NCBI GenBank assembly: GCA_024703915.1
Contig: CP087969.1
Span: 1,178,001-1,242,000, forward strand
Length of the DNA stretch: 64,000 bases
Direction of reading: 5' to 3'
Origin: Massilia sp. H-1
Lineage (GTDB): Bacteria > Pseudomonadota > Gammaproteobacteria > Burkholderiales > Burkholderiaceae_D
Positions 46,363-57,943 of this stretch are shown here, one piece after another. How positions within the stretch are numbered: position 1 is the first letter of the stretch; every line of letters starts with the position of its first letter. The notes under the pieces are model-generated. The model searched no databases and was not told the DNA's origin. It saw nothing but the letters and a program-made list of their open reading frames with translations. The translations under genes and the position numbers were made by a program.

Positions 46363-46530
46363 CGGGACGCGATGAACCGAGTCCTTCGCAATCCCATCAA
46401 TACCACATCGGCCACGGATGGCGTCCCTTGATGTAAGGGCTCCATTTTATGAGAGGGATGCAAGGGAACCAACCTAATGCCTCGATTGGTTTAGGAAGTT
46501 GCGTTCGCCGCCGACAGCGAGTCCGAAATG

Positions 46531-47825
46531 TCAGAGATCCATCCCATCAACGCGTTTGCCAGCCAGGAGCGTGCCAATTTGCTCTTCGTCGAGCTGCAGG
46601 TCTGGTATGACTTTTTCGTGCGCCCGGCCGCTGCTGTCCGCCATGATGCCCTCAGTCAAGGCAAGCATTAGACGCTTGTTCAACACAATGGATTCATTCG
46701 CGGTGGTGAATCCTGCGGTCGGCTGACCAACACTCTTGAACCGGCCCTTGACGGCGATCGCGAGCGCCTCGCAAGCACTGGCGCACCCGCCACTCCATAC
46801 AAAAGTGACGGGCCCAGTCAAGGTCGGGATCGGCGCTTTCCAACGCCATTCCGTGCGGCCCGCATTCGTCACGGAATGTGGCGTGAGGGCGACCATGAAC
46901 TCATTCCCAGCCGGGTTCTTATACATCATCAGCTTGCCCGTGCCCAGAATCGGCGCCAACGCCGCAATGGTCAGCTGGGCATCCCCACCCATGTGCTCTG
47001 TCAGGTTGACCAGCCATTTGTCGTTCGTGCCGTTTGCCAGGCAGCCATGCGCGGCCCGCAAATAGCGCTGACTATCCGCGCCGTGTGCTAAGCGTGCCCG
47101 GCACATTCAGTTTCCATGTTCCTTCCCCCAGCCTTTCACATGTCGGCAGCACCAAGGCAGAAGGCGCGTTCGCTTTTATTCCGCTCGCGTAGATCGACGT
47201 ATGAGCGTTGCCAGGCAGCCGAGTGATGAGCCGCTGGACAGCGTGGGGAATTGGATCGACGCCCTCAGGCGCGCGCAGTGCTGCTTGCTCTTCTGGGCTC
47301 ATACCGGTCCAGTCGAATTCCGCGCTGCGATAATATGCGCTCGCGATGTGCTTCCTCAGTTTGGCGTAGCGCGACTGTTGCCGGAGTGGGGTCTCGCCCT
47401 TCCGCCCATTCAATCGCGCCAGGTTCCACCGTGACCGCTTCAAAATTCGCGTAGTATCCCAGCCGCAGGCGAACCCCTCCTGGCTTGACCCACGCGACAT
47501 TCTGGCAAAGCTTGCGATTCCCGGTGATGCTGCACATCGTCGGAAGATTCCACGACAAGACTTTGTTCGCACCATCGAAGACAGTGACCCATGCCATCAC
47601 ATTGGCAGCATCGGCGTTGGTGATGGCGCTGATTCGTATCCACTTTCCGTCCATAGGGGCGATCTCGATGTCAGTCTCGACCAGACCAGCCGACAGGTCA
47701 TAGCGGCCTGGTCCAGCCTGCTTGCCTTTCCAGGCGCTGATCTTGATCGGGGTCCAGGTGGTTTCGGCGGCGTTGACGGGTGAAGCGAAGGTGACAGCCA
47801 GGAGGCAAAGCAACAGCAGGCGCAT
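46531..47825 (-). CDS. S41 family peptidase-like protein, exported
   Basis: This is about 430 residues with a signal peptide (LLLLCLLAVTFASPVNA). A beta-rich N-terminal domain of about 140 residues follows, then helices. The S41 core reads GPVTFVWSGGCASACEALAI, with Ser in the CASACE segment as likely nucleophile, and later QPTAGFTTANESIVL. It resembles C-terminal-processing proteases without a PDZ domain. Indels near 47095 and 47340 break it. ATG 47825 follows AAGGGA. Codon use is less GC-rich than its neighbours, so transfer is possible. Confidence 0.72.
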
Positions 47826-47946
47826 GGATGGCGTCCCTTGGTATGAGGTGAAGCATTGGCGTAAACCCGACAAAACTGCACCGTAACTGCCGTTGCGCTC
47901 ATGCGGGTTTTGACAATATACCAAATGTGCAAGATACTCAACATTC

Positions 47947-47964
47947 ATGGAAGCGCTTCCATGC
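47947..47964. promoter_or_regulatory. LacI-type operator palindrome
   Basis: CATGGAAGCGCTTCCATG is a perfect 18-bp palindrome centred on GCGC, 50 bases before the GH16 start. The GGAAGCGCTTCC core has the central CG and symmetry of LacI/GalR-family operators of sugar genes. No LacI-type gene is in the window, so the regulator lies elsewhere. Confidence 0.75.
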
Positions 47965-48013
47965 CGATTCGCCCGCGTCTGAGACCCTAACTATCCATTC
48001 GGAGACTAACAAT

Positions 48014-49245
48014 ATGAAGATAAGAACGATGAACGTCTTGCTGGCATCATTATTGGCTGCCTGCACCGCGGGCGGCAGCGCCATGGCCGCCACTTGCACC
48101 TTCCAGGCAGAGAACTATTCCAGCGCGTTTGACACCACGGCCTAAGCAACGCGGGCAACCAGTTCCGCAACGACAACGTCGATATCGAAGCCACGTCCGA
48201 TGCCGATGGCGGCTATAACGTCGGCTGGACTGCCAACGGCGAATGGCTGGCGCACAACAACATCACCTTCCCGACGACCGGCGCCTATACCCTTGCCTAC
48301 CGCGTCGCCGCCCCGCCATGCCGCATGGCGTGATTTCGGCCGACCTCAACGCGGGCACTATCCCGCTGGGCAACACGGCGGTTCCCACGACCGGCGGCTG
48401 GCAGAACTGGACCACCGTGCAGCGCACGATCAACGTCAATGCTTAAGCACCTACAACCTGGGCACCTTCATCAGCAGCGCGGGCTTCAACCTGAACTGGA
48501 TCAGTATCATGCTTACAAGAGCTGCAGCACGCCGCCGCCAAGCGCCTGGACGCTGGTCTGGGCGGACGAGTTCAACGGCACCGCGCTGGATACCTCCAAG
48601 TGGAACATCGAGGTCAACGGGAATGGCGGCGGCAACAACGAGCTGCAGTATTACACCGCGGTCCGGAAAATATCCGTGTGACCGGCGGCGAACTGGTGAT
48701 CGAAGCGCGCAAGGAAGCCTATCAGGGCAAGCAGTACACCTCAGGCCGCATTACGACCCAGAACAAAGCCAGCTGGCAGTATGGCCGCATGGAAGCGCGC
48801 ATGAAGATCCCGACCGGCAAGGGTACCTGGCCTAGCTTTCTGGATGCTGGGGAACGCGATCAGCAGCGTGGGCTGGCCTGCAAGCGGCGAGATTGACATC
48901 ATGGAGCACGTCAATTCGGAAGCGGTCACCCATGGCACCATCCACTGGTCCGATCAGAACAATGCGTATGCCAATTATGGGGGCCCGTCAGGCAGCCTGG
49001 ACTTCTCACAGTACCACGTGTATGCCGTGGAATGGGATGCCTCGACGATCCGCTGGTACGTTGACGGCAGCAAGTTCCACGAAGTGAATATCGCGGGCGG
49101 CGTCAACGGCACCTCGGAGTTCCATGCGCCGTACTTCCTGCTGTTTAACCTGGCCGTTGGCGGCAACTGGCCAGGCAGTCCGGACGGTTCAACTGCCTTC
49201 CCGAACCGGATGCAGGTCGACTACGTGCGCGTCTATCGCAAGTAA
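48014..49245 (+). CDS. GH16 beta-glucanase (laminarinase type) with N-terminal carbohydrate-binding domain
   Basis: This is about 410 residues with a signal peptide. A beta-sandwich of the CBM6 type starts CTFQAENYSSAFDTTAG and holds NGEWLAHNNITFPTTGAYTL. The GH16 domain shows WADEFNGTALDTSKWN, the catalytic GEIDIMEHV near 48893, and FHAPYFLLFNLAVGGNWPG. It would cut beta-1,3- or mixed beta-glucans outside the cell. GCCGGC is read GCCTAAGC at 48141 and GCTTAAGC at 48440. Indels lie near 48315, 48510, 48668 and 48832. The start follows GGAGA. Confidence 0.9.
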
Positions 49246-50026
<781 letters not shown>

Positions 50027-50116
50027 GATGTTACGCCTCTCAGATTGCACGAACGAAGCCTTTGCTTCCACACAGCAACATAGTAGCGCACTTGGGCGTA
50101 GCTTGCTAGCAAGTAA

Positions 50117-50566
50117 TTATTGGCGGGCCCGCTTCTCGTGCGCTTGCTGGTGCGAACTGATGCGCGACAGCTCTCCCATCTCCTCGGCCAGGAATTCGAG
50201 CAGGTCGTCGACGCTGACGATGCCGGTCAGTCCCCCCGCGCTATTGACCACAGGAACCCGGCGAATCCCGCGGAAACGCATGCGCTCGATGGTTTCATAG
50301 ACATCGTCGTCCTCGGACGTGGTGAGCAGATCGTCGCTCATGATGTCGCCCACCAGCAGGCTGGCCGGGTCGAGCCCGAGGGCGATGACCGACACCACGA
50401 TGTCGCGGTCGGTAATGATACCGACCGGCGTGCGCTCGCCGTCCGGCTCATGCACGACCACCAGGTCGCCGACGTGGTTTTTTCGCATCAGCAGGGCCGC
50501 GCCCTGCACCGTTTCATCGCGCTTGCAATAAATGGTCTGGACTGTGCAGATTTCGCCAATTCTCAT
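50117..50566 (-). CDS. CBS-domain pair protein
   Basis: This clean frame of 149 residues carries two CBS motifs. The first includes VGDLVVVHEPDGERTPVGII and TDRDIVV. The second includes YETIERMRFRGIRRVPVVNS and GIVSVDDLLEFLA. Such stand-alone pairs bind adenine nucleotides and regulate partners. No partner is evident beside it. It is monocistronic with about 110 bases before the next upstream gene. Confidence 0.93.
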   Translation of the reverse strand: MRIGEICTVQTIYCKRDETVQGAALLMRKNHVGDLVVVHEPDGERTPVGIITDRDIVVSVIALGLDPASLLVGDIMSDDLLTTSEDDDVYETIERMRFRGIRRVPVVNSAGGLTGIVSVDDLLEFLAEEMGELSRISSHQQAHEKRARQ

Positions 50567-50680
50567 AGGGCCTCCGTGCAGCGGGCGCTGCTGGTTGAGC
50601 GCGCACAGAAGCGCGCGAAAGGTCTACGCTAACGCGGGCGAAGTGCAGCGGCCTTGAGGCCACTCAAAGCAGTCGGGGAA

Positions 50681-51031
50681 CTAAATGGATGGTTTGGTCT
50701 CGCCCGGCTCGGGCAGGATGCAGGCTTCGACGATTTGCAGGTCGTTATCCTTGGCAAAGTCGCGCACGAAGTGATACGCCAGCGGTTCGATCTTTTGCAG
50801 GTCGTTATTGACGACCACCGCCTTGACCCCGTTTAGCATGCTCGGACGCACATAGGGGGAGAACTGGAGGTGGGCATTGCGGCCGCCCGAGCCTTCCGGG
50901 CGGAAACAGGACATGACGCCGCACAGGCGTTCGGCCCAGTCGCTGGGCCGGAACTGCCTGCCATCGCTGGTGAGGCCAAGAATGAAGAACTCTTCAGCGA
51001 GCTTCATCTTGTTTTCAGGTAACTCGGCCAT
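50681..51031 (-). CDS. DUF3579 family protein
   Basis: This intact 116-residue protein has FFILGLTSDGRQFRPSDWAE and RLCGVMSCFRPEG, the conserved DUF3579 core seen mainly in betaproteobacteria. NGVKAVVVNNDLQKIEPLAY follows in the middle. Function is unknown. No signal or membrane segment is present. Confidence 0.9.
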   Translation of the reverse strand: MAELPENKMKLAEEFFILGLTSDGRQFRPSDWAERLCGVMSCFRPEGSGGRNAHLQFSPYVRPSMLNGVKAVVVNNDLQKIEPLAYHFVRDFAKDNDLQIVEACILPEPGETKPSI

Positions 51032-51115
51032 AGGGCGTCGTGTCGGGGTTGGGTGGGAACCCCGGTATTATATCTTATAGAAGACTCAGAATGCAGATCG
51101 GATGCATGCCCCCGT

Positions 51116-52080
51116 TCAACCCAGCCACACCGCGCCGGACAGCAGCAGCAACAGCATCATCCATAATAGCAGTGCACGCCAGACCAGTCCGACCGTGCTT
51201 TGCAGGGCACGCGCGTTCGGTTCTTCGCCCGGCATGACTTCGGCTTCGCTGTCGGTGGAGTCGACCGTGGCCGCATCCGGCGGCAGCACTTTCGAGGCAT
51301 TTTCGTTGGGCGTGCCGAGGCGCACGCCCATGGCGCCGCCATGCCGGCTGCGAGGATGATGCCGCGCGCTTCGTCGGTCCAGCGGTGGGCGAAATTGCGC
51401 CAGGCATAGATGGCATCTTCAAAGTTGCCGACCACGGCGAAGGCGATTGCCGTCAGCCGCACCGGCAGCCAGTCGATCCAGTAGAAGGCGCGTGCGGCGA
51501 ACTGGCCGAAGGCTTCGTTCTTCATGTGCTCCGGCTCGTTCCATGCGCGCGCCAGGTATTCCGACACGCGGTACATGACCGCGCTTGCACTACCCCGAGC
51601 GGCATCAGGAACCAGAAGAACACGCCGAACACATTGCGGTGCGTGGTCACGAGCGACTTTTCCACGGCGATACGCGCGATTTCGGACGCTTCCATGCCGA
51701 CCGTATCGATGCGGGTCCATTCGGTCAGCAGGCTGCGCGCGGCGTGCTCGTCAGCCTACCGACAGGGCAATCTGGATCGACGTGAAGTAATGGCTGTAAT
51801 GGCGGAAGCCCAGCGTCAGATAAACGATCAGCACATTCCAGGCAAAGGCCGCGAACAGGCCGACGTAGGTCGACAGCACCCAGTAAATGACGGCGGTCGG
51901 GATCATCAGCCCGGCCATCAGCAGGATCCACCCCATGCGGCCATTGCTGGCGTCGCCCGCATTGAACCAGGCTTCCATGCGCATGGCCAGGGCCTTGATT
52001 TCGGCATAAATCAGATTATCTGCACGCAGCGGCTTGAGTTGCTCGATGAGCAGCGCAAAAAGAATGGAGAGAAATGTCAT
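51116..52080 (-). CDS. CobD/CbiB family inner-membrane protein
   Basis: This is about 320 residues with four helices. It starts MTFLSILFALLIEQLKPLRA, then WILLMAGLMIPTAVIYWVLS, and YWIDWLPVRLTAIAFAVVGN near residue 215. It ends in a helix LWMMLLLLLSGAVW. This matches CobD/CbiB-like proteins. No other cobalamin gene is near, so a role in cobinamide synthesis is not assured. Breaks occur near 51338, 51590 and 51752, the last probably at a damaged GCCGGC. Confidence 0.82.
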
Positions 52081-52182
52081 CAACGGTCCTTTTATGTTGT
52101 TGCGATACGGCGTCGCCTGCTACGATAGCGCAGAGCAGGGGATGAATCAAACTTATTGGTAATTATATGTAAGACTGCCAAC

Positions 52183-52232
52183 GACGTCGCCCTCGCGGAG
52201 GCGGCGGTGCGACGCCTCCACGAGGGCGATGT
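52183..52232. repeat. REP-like inverted repeat
   Basis: GTCGCCCTCGCGGAGGCGGC pairs with GACGCCTCCACGAGGGCGAT across a short loop. The arm CATCGCCCTCG is shared with the element at 62904. It lies between nudL and cobD-like genes and may also act as a transcription stop. Confidence 0.7.
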
Positions 52233-52240
52233 AACAATGC

Positions 52241-52911
52241 TTACGCCCGCAAAAAGTGGAACAGATTGCGCAGCATGCCCGCCGTGGCACCCCAGATAAA
52301 GAAGCGCTCGTACGGCATCGCATAAAAACTGCGGCGCCCTGCCCCTTCGGGCAAATCGAAGGACAGGCGGCGGTGATTGGCGGCGTTCATCAGGAAGGCC
52401 AGCGGCACTTCGAAAATCTCGGCCACTTCGTTCGCATCGGGCGTCAGTTCGAATGGCGGCTGCACCAGTCCCACCACCGGCGTGACGCGGTAGCCGGTAC
52501 CGGTCACGTAATCGGGCAAGGTACCGAGCACGTCCACGTGGCGCCGGTGCAGGCCGATTTCCTCTTCGGCTTCGCGCAGGGCGGTATCGACCGGCGAAGC
52601 ATCGTAGTCTTCGGCGCGCCCGCCGGGAAAGCTGATCTGGCCCGCGTGGTCGGTCAGGTGCGCGGTGCGCTGGGTCAGCAGCATCGACAAGCCCGCCTCG
52701 CGCTCGACCAGGGCGATCAGCACCGAAGCGGCAGTAATGCTGTCGCGCCGCATCAGCGGGCTTTCAGGCTAGCTCGCCTTCCCATTCCGGCGGATTGGCG
52801 AAGCGCGTGCGCAGCCAGCCTACCAGCCAGCAGGCGTTCAGGGTCGAGCGCACCTTCGGCGCCAACGGCATCTATCGGTAACTGCTCGGGATCGAATGGA
52901 ATCTTTGCCAA
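52241..52911 (-). CDS. Nudix hydrolase, CoA pyrophosphatase type
   Basis: This is about 222 residues. The Nudix box reads GGRAEDYDASPVDTALREAE then EEIGL, with the extra residues typical of NudL/YeaB CoA pyrophosphatases. TGYRVTPVVGLVQPP fits that family's CoA signature region. It would split CoA into phosphopantetheine and adenosine-bisphosphate. The first 45 residues (IPFDPEQLPIDAVG) are separated by indels near 52775 and 52818. TTG 52911 is the likeliest start, since no ATG or GTG is in frame. Confidence 0.85.
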
Positions 52912-52930
52912 AACACTTGTCCTATAAACA

Positions 52931-52960
52931 AAAAAGGCATCCGGGAAGGGATGCCTTTTC
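52931..52960 (-). terminator. Terminator after rplS
   Basis: AAAAGGCATCC-GGGAA-GGGATGCCTTTT forms an eight- to ten-base stem, with A-run and T-run flanks. It ends the rpsP-rimM-trmD-rplS operon on the minus strand. Confidence 0.9.
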
Positions 52961-52979
52961 AGTGACGCAGCCGCTAAGA

Positions 52980-53367
52980 TTACTTAGGTGCAGCAGCGGT
53001 TGCAGCGCGACGGTTTGGCAGTTTCTCTTTGATACGTGCCGATTTACCCGAACGCTCACGCAGGTAGTACAGCTTGGCGCGGCGAACATCACCACGACGC
53101 TTGACTTCGATCGATGCGATCAGCGGGGAATACAGCTGGAACGTACGCTCAACGCCTTCGCCGGACGAGATCTTACGAACGATGAAGTTCGAGTTCAGGC
53201 CACGGTTGCGACGGGAGATCACCACGCCTTCGTATGCCTGGGCGCGCTTGCGGGGTGCCTTCGACTACGTTGACGTTGACGATAACGGTATCGCCAGGTG
53301 CGAAATCAGGAATAGTCTTACCCAGACGGGCAATTTCTTCTTGCTCAAGTTGTTGAATCAGGTTCAT
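52980..53367 (-). CDS. rplS: 50S ribosomal protein L19
   Basis: This is about 128 residues. It starts [20 protein letters not shown], then [20 protein letters not shown], and contains [20 protein letters not shown] and [18 protein letters not shown]. It sits at the subunit interface of the ribosome. A single extra C near 53253 splits the chain. Last gene of the canonical rpsP operon. Confidence 0.97.
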
Positions 53368-53510
53368 TTTTATAACTCCAATAACCATCGTGTCAGCGCT
53401 ATACCCGAAACAGCATTCCGGACTTTACAGTCACCTGTTTCGGGGTGCCTGATAGAGGATGGGGTTAGACACGCGGGCAACATGCCTGCGGTCTGGTGCA
53501 ACAACAGGTT

Positions 53511-54259
53511 TTACAAACCTGCCAAAAACTTTTCGTCAGCCTTGGTGAGCTGTCCGGCGCTGCGCGCCTTGACCAGCAGATCGGGCCGTTTGCGGGCGGT
53601 GGCTTCAAGCATTTTCTCACGCCGCCACTTGACGATCTCCGCGTGGTTGCCGCCCATCAGAACCGGCGGCACGCCCACACCTTCATACAAATCCGGGCGC
53701 GTGTAATGGGGCGAATCGAGCAAGCCGTTGACGAAACTGTCTTCGACCGCCGAAGCGTCGTCGTTCAGTACGCCCGGCAATTGCCGCACCACCGCGTCCA
53801 TCAGCGCCATCATGCAAGCAATTCGCCGCCCGAGAGCACGAAATCGCCGAGGCTGATCTCTTCATCCACGACCCGGTCCAGCAAACGCTGGTCGACCGCT
53901 TCGTAGCGTCCGCACAGCAGCACCAGGCCGGCTTCCTCTTTGAGCTGCATGACCTTTTCATGGGTCAGCGGCTTGCCTTGCGGGGACATGAACACCACGC
54001 GCGGCACCGGCAGCTCGAGCATCACCTGGCGCTGCTTGGCGGCGCCAATGGCGGCCTCCAGCGGCTTGGCCAGCATCACCATCCCGGGACCGCCGCCGTA
54101 AGGGCGGTCGTCGACGGTGCGGTGATTGTCGGTCGTGAAATCGCGCGGATTCCAGGTCGACAGGCCCCAGCGTTTCTGCTCGAAGGCGCGGCGGGTAACA
54201 CCCGACTGCGTCAGCGCGGCAAACATCTCGGGAAACAAGCTCACGACGTCAAACTGCAT
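53511..54259 (-). CDS. trmD: tRNA (guanine-N1)-methyltransferase
   Basis: This is about 248 residues. [58 protein letters not shown] and [11 protein letters not shown] form the SPOUT knot that binds SAM. It methylates G37 of tRNAs. One indel near 53816 splits the C-terminal part ([19 protein letters not shown]). ATG 54259 matches the family start. Confidence 0.97.
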
Positions 54260-54286
54260 CGGAACCTCGCTTCGTGGCACGGGCCT

Positions 54287-54855
54287 TAATAATCCAGGCC
54301 CCAATCCACGGTAATTTTCTTGCCTGCCTGGTCAACGGTCTTGACGAACTGGTCGACAAACGGGATCAGGCGCTCAGGCGCCTTGTCTACCGCGGCATCA
54401 GGCACAGGGCTGATGCGCAAAATGCTTTGCGCGCCGTTGTGCATCATGTCGGTCACCTGTCCCAAGGCTTCGCCCTGCAGGTTTTACTACATCGAGCCCG
54501 ATCAGATCGGACCAGTAAAATTCATCAGCTTAAGCAACTGGGGAAACTCGCTGCGCGGAATCGAAACGGCGGCGCCCTTGAGCGCCTCCGCGGCATCCCG
54601 CCCGAGCGTGCCTACCAGCTGGGCCACGACGTCGCCGCCGTGCATTTTTGCGTTCCGTACGGAGACGGTACGCAAGGCCGGTTTATCCAGCCACCAGGTT
54701 TTTACGGCCAGCAGCGCATCCGCATCGTCCGAGAACGGGGTGACCCGAATCGAACCGGTGACGCCGAAGGCGCCGGACACGTACCCGACTTGCGTCAGAT
54801 CGTCGGGGGCTTGCACCCCGGATGCTGCAGGACCGCTCAAACCCGGACCAGACAA
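54287..54855 (-). CDS. rimM: 16S rRNA processing protein RimM
   Basis: This is about 188 residues. [20 protein letters not shown] starts the RimM domain. The PRC-barrel part holds [20 protein letters not shown] and ends [11 protein letters not shown]. It aids 30S maturation with S19. TTG 54855, right after the rpsP stop, or a GTG about 15 codons later, may be the start. GCTTAAGC at 54529 (a GCCGGC-type site) shifts frame in the middle. Confidence 0.93.
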
Positions 54856-55105
54856 TTACGCTGCTTTTGGCTGGCTAGCAACCAGACGTGCAACGGTTGG
54901 CGACAGTTGTGCGCCAACGCCTTGCCAGTAAGCCAGACGGTCTGCGGTGATACGCAGGCCGACTTCAGCACCAGCTGCCATCGGGTTGTAGAAACCGATA
55001 CGCTCGATGAAGCGGCCATCGCGGCGATTGCGCTGAGTCCGTTGCAACGATGTTGAAGAATGGGCGCTTCTTGGCGCCTCCACGTGCTAAACGAATAACG
55101 ACCAT
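54856..55105 (-). CDS. rpsP: 30S ribosomal protein S16
   Basis: This is about 83 residues. It starts [20 protein letters not shown], then [20 protein letters not shown] and NPMAAG. The usual RDGRFIER line is split by one indel near 55030. First gene of the rpsP-rimM-trmD-rplS operon, with the promoter in the 230-base gap to 55336. Confidence 0.96.
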
Positions 55106-55336
55106 AATAATTCCAAAAAGTTGTGCTGGGCGGAAAAAGCCGACAATTATAGCGCTACGCCGCACAGCAGCAAGCGTTAAAGACAACAAGGCGCACACAT
55201 CGGGAAGAATCGAGCATTATCCCCTATTTTGGCCCCGAGCGCCAATCTCCCTGCCCTGTCAAAATGCTGAAACTCCCGCTCCCGGCCCCGTTTTGACCGA
55301 TACTTGCGCCTTTATTGCCTTTTGAACCGCCCGCTC

Positions 55337-55756
55337 ATGCCTACTTCACATAAAAACAAGACTTTCGCCACCTTCCTCGCCCTGCTCATCGGCTGGCATC
55401 GGCGCCCACCGTTTCTACCTGCGTGGCAGCCTTGACAAGATTGGCCTGATGCACGTGGCCAGCATCCCGCTGGCGGGCCTGGTGATCGGCCTGGCGCCCG
55501 GGGCGAACGAGTTCTACAAGCTGCTGCCTGTGGTGCTGTCGTTTTTGGTGGGGTATCTGGAGACGCTCGTGCTCGGCGTGACGCCGGACGAAAAATTCGA
55601 TGCTGCCTTCAACGCTTACTCCGGGCCTGCAAGTCGGACACGAGCTGGGTGATTGCGCTGCTGCTGGTGGGAACGATGCTGGTTGGTACGACCGGTCTGA
55701 TCCTGACCATGGCGCGCCTGGTGGACCTGCTCAACACGGGCGGCGCATACGGCTGA
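55337..55756 (+). CDS. TM2 domain membrane protein
   Basis: This is about 140 residues. ATFLALLIGGIGAHRFYLRG matches the TM2 domain start with its G-x-x-G-x-HRFY turn. Four hydrophobic helices are seen in all (LPVVLSFLVGYLETLVLG, WVIALLLVGTMLVGTTGLIL). Function of TM2 proteins is unknown. Errors near 55395 and 55622 shift frame. It converges on the metalloprotease-like gene. Confidence 0.75.
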
Positions 55757-55788
55757 GCCCGAAGGCCCAGCCGTTGTTGACGTAATGC

Positions 55789-57769
55789 TTAGTGCGCGCG
55801 GTGGCGGCTTGCCATGTCGTCGCGGACCTGGGCGGTTTTCTCAGCCGCGGTCAGTGCGAAGTTGGCAGGACGCGGCTTGCCTGCGTTCAGACCGACGGTC
55901 TGGTTCAGGTTGGCGTACCAGCTTTCAGCCTAAGCACGCATCTGGATCGGCGCTTAAGCAGATTGTCCACCGCGGTCAGCGGGATCCACGGCGCGATACG
56001 CTGCAGTACCAGCTTGATGCGCGGCTTGATCAGGGTCGCGCCGATGCGGCCTCGCTGGCCCCATGCCACGATCAGGGTGCTCGCAGTATCGCCGTCCTTA
56101 TAGGCCTGGGTGTAACCCACGTCGTACTGCGCGCCATAGCGGTAGGCCACCATGAATTCCTCGAACAGCATCGCCAGATCTTCACGCGAATTCGAACCAT
56201 TGATCGAATACGCATAATCGTCATTGGCCACGTCGAAGCTGAAGAAATTACCCACTTGCGCTGCGGTGTAGGATTTTTGCAACGTGTTTGGCGTCACGCC
56301 CTGGTACATGACTTGTCCCAGACCCTTCATTTCCGCCGACATCAACGGATAGTTGTTGGCCAGCGCGTCCGATGGCAGCGACAGATTCTGAATGCGCGGC
56401 ACCACGTTCATATAGATGCCCAGCGCGCTGTTCAGGTTGCAGGGTCGGCTTATGAGAAGAAGTCGCTTGCGTGAGCGAGTTCGTGATACATCAGGCGGCC
56501 CAGCACGTACTGCAGCTGCTGCGCAGGGCGGGTCTCGCGCTTGTAGGTCTCGTAGCTTGCGATCGCGTAGTCATTACTCTTGACCATGCGGCCCACACCG
56601 GTGAAGTTGAGCTGGTCGTCGAAGGCCGAACGGTAATCCGGCACTTCCGTCACCACGTCGCGCTGTTCCGGGGTCAGCCACAGGTTGTTGGCGTCGAGGT
56701 AGATCGCGCCGGTACCGGCCGTGTAGAAACTCGGACGCACGTGCAGACCCGATCACGATCGCGGTCACGCCGCCGAGCAGGCGGCGGAAGTCGCCGTCCG
56801 GATCCTGATTGATCAGGAAGTTCTCGAAGTTTGCGCCGAGGAAGTCATGCGACACCAGCACGCGGCCCATGATCTGTTCGACCGTTGGCACGCCGCCCAC
56901 GCCCGCTTCGGCCTGCAGCAGCGGCAGCGTCGCGGCCGAGCACAGGTTGCTGTCGGTCGACGAGCGGAAATACAGGCTGTTGTCGTACGCGCAGCGTCCC
57001 AATACCGAGGCGTACACGCTGACCTGGCGGTACGGATGCACGCGCGGTCTGCTCGAAGATGTAGCCGTCCGGCGTGGCAGCCTGGCGGTCGATGCTGACG
57101 ATCACGTCGTCGGTATCGGTGCAGGCTAAGGCGCTGGTGGTCAGGGTCGCGCGGAACTTGAGGGCGACGTCGTTCGGTACCGAGGCCAGGGCCGGGGTCT
57201 TGAACATCAGCAGTTCCTGATCCGTGGTATTCATCGTGACGGTCGGGGTTGATGATCTGGGTCCAGGTAATCCTGGTCACCGTTTCCCCGGTGCCTGCCA
57301 GGTAAGGCCAGGCGCGGATCGAGGTGTCGGTTGCAGGACGCACGGAATGGTCGTCACGCAGCGTGATGTAGCTCGACGCTTGCCAGCGCTGCCGATCGTG
57401 ATGTCGGTCGTTGCGCTGACGCTGCTGTTGTCGATCAGGACGGCGTCGGCCTTGAGGCGGATGACGCCCGACTTGCCTACTGCCGTTTCGATCGCAACGG
57501 TCGGGGGTGGCTGCCGCGTTCAGGGCAACCGAGGTACCGCTGACCTGACTCCAGACGACGCTCTTGAGCGGCTGACCGCACGACAACGCCGACGCTCCGG
57601 CTACCTTCCCGCTGGCCACATTGGCATCAGCGACGATCTGGATGCCGTTGCAGGCCGGTGGAGGTGGCGGCGGCGGCGTGTCGCCGCCACCACCGCCGCC
57701 GCAAGCGGCCAGCGTCAGTGCGAGAGAAATAGCGGCCGGGAGGCGAAGTGCTTCAAATTTAGGTTTCAC
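55789..57769 (-). CDS. Lipoprotein with HExxH zinc-protease motif
   Basis: This is about 655 residues. GTG 57769 has AGGA upstream. The signal ends LTLAACGGGG, a lipobox with a Gly spacer, then a Pro run. Two beta-rich domains with PKD-like phrases (SVVWSQVSGTSVALNAAA, TRITWTQIINPTVTM) follow. The catalytic part holds YHELAHASDFFS, a HExxH motif with a downstream Asp. The family is not recognised. At least seven indels or stops are present, including GCTTAAGC at 55953 and GCCTAAGC at 55930. It probably acts in the outer periplasm or on the surface. Confidence 0.65.
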
Positions 57770-57943
57770 GACTTTTCCTGACAGAGAGGGTTGTTCATGT
57801 TCACATAACGAACTGTGCCACAGACCATTCATGTTGGACGCACGAATGTGTGAGCAGAAGAAACAAAGACTGTTTCTCCGCTGGCATGTGTCTTACAATG
57901 GATTTGCGTAACCCGTAACAATACACTATTCAGGAGAACAACA

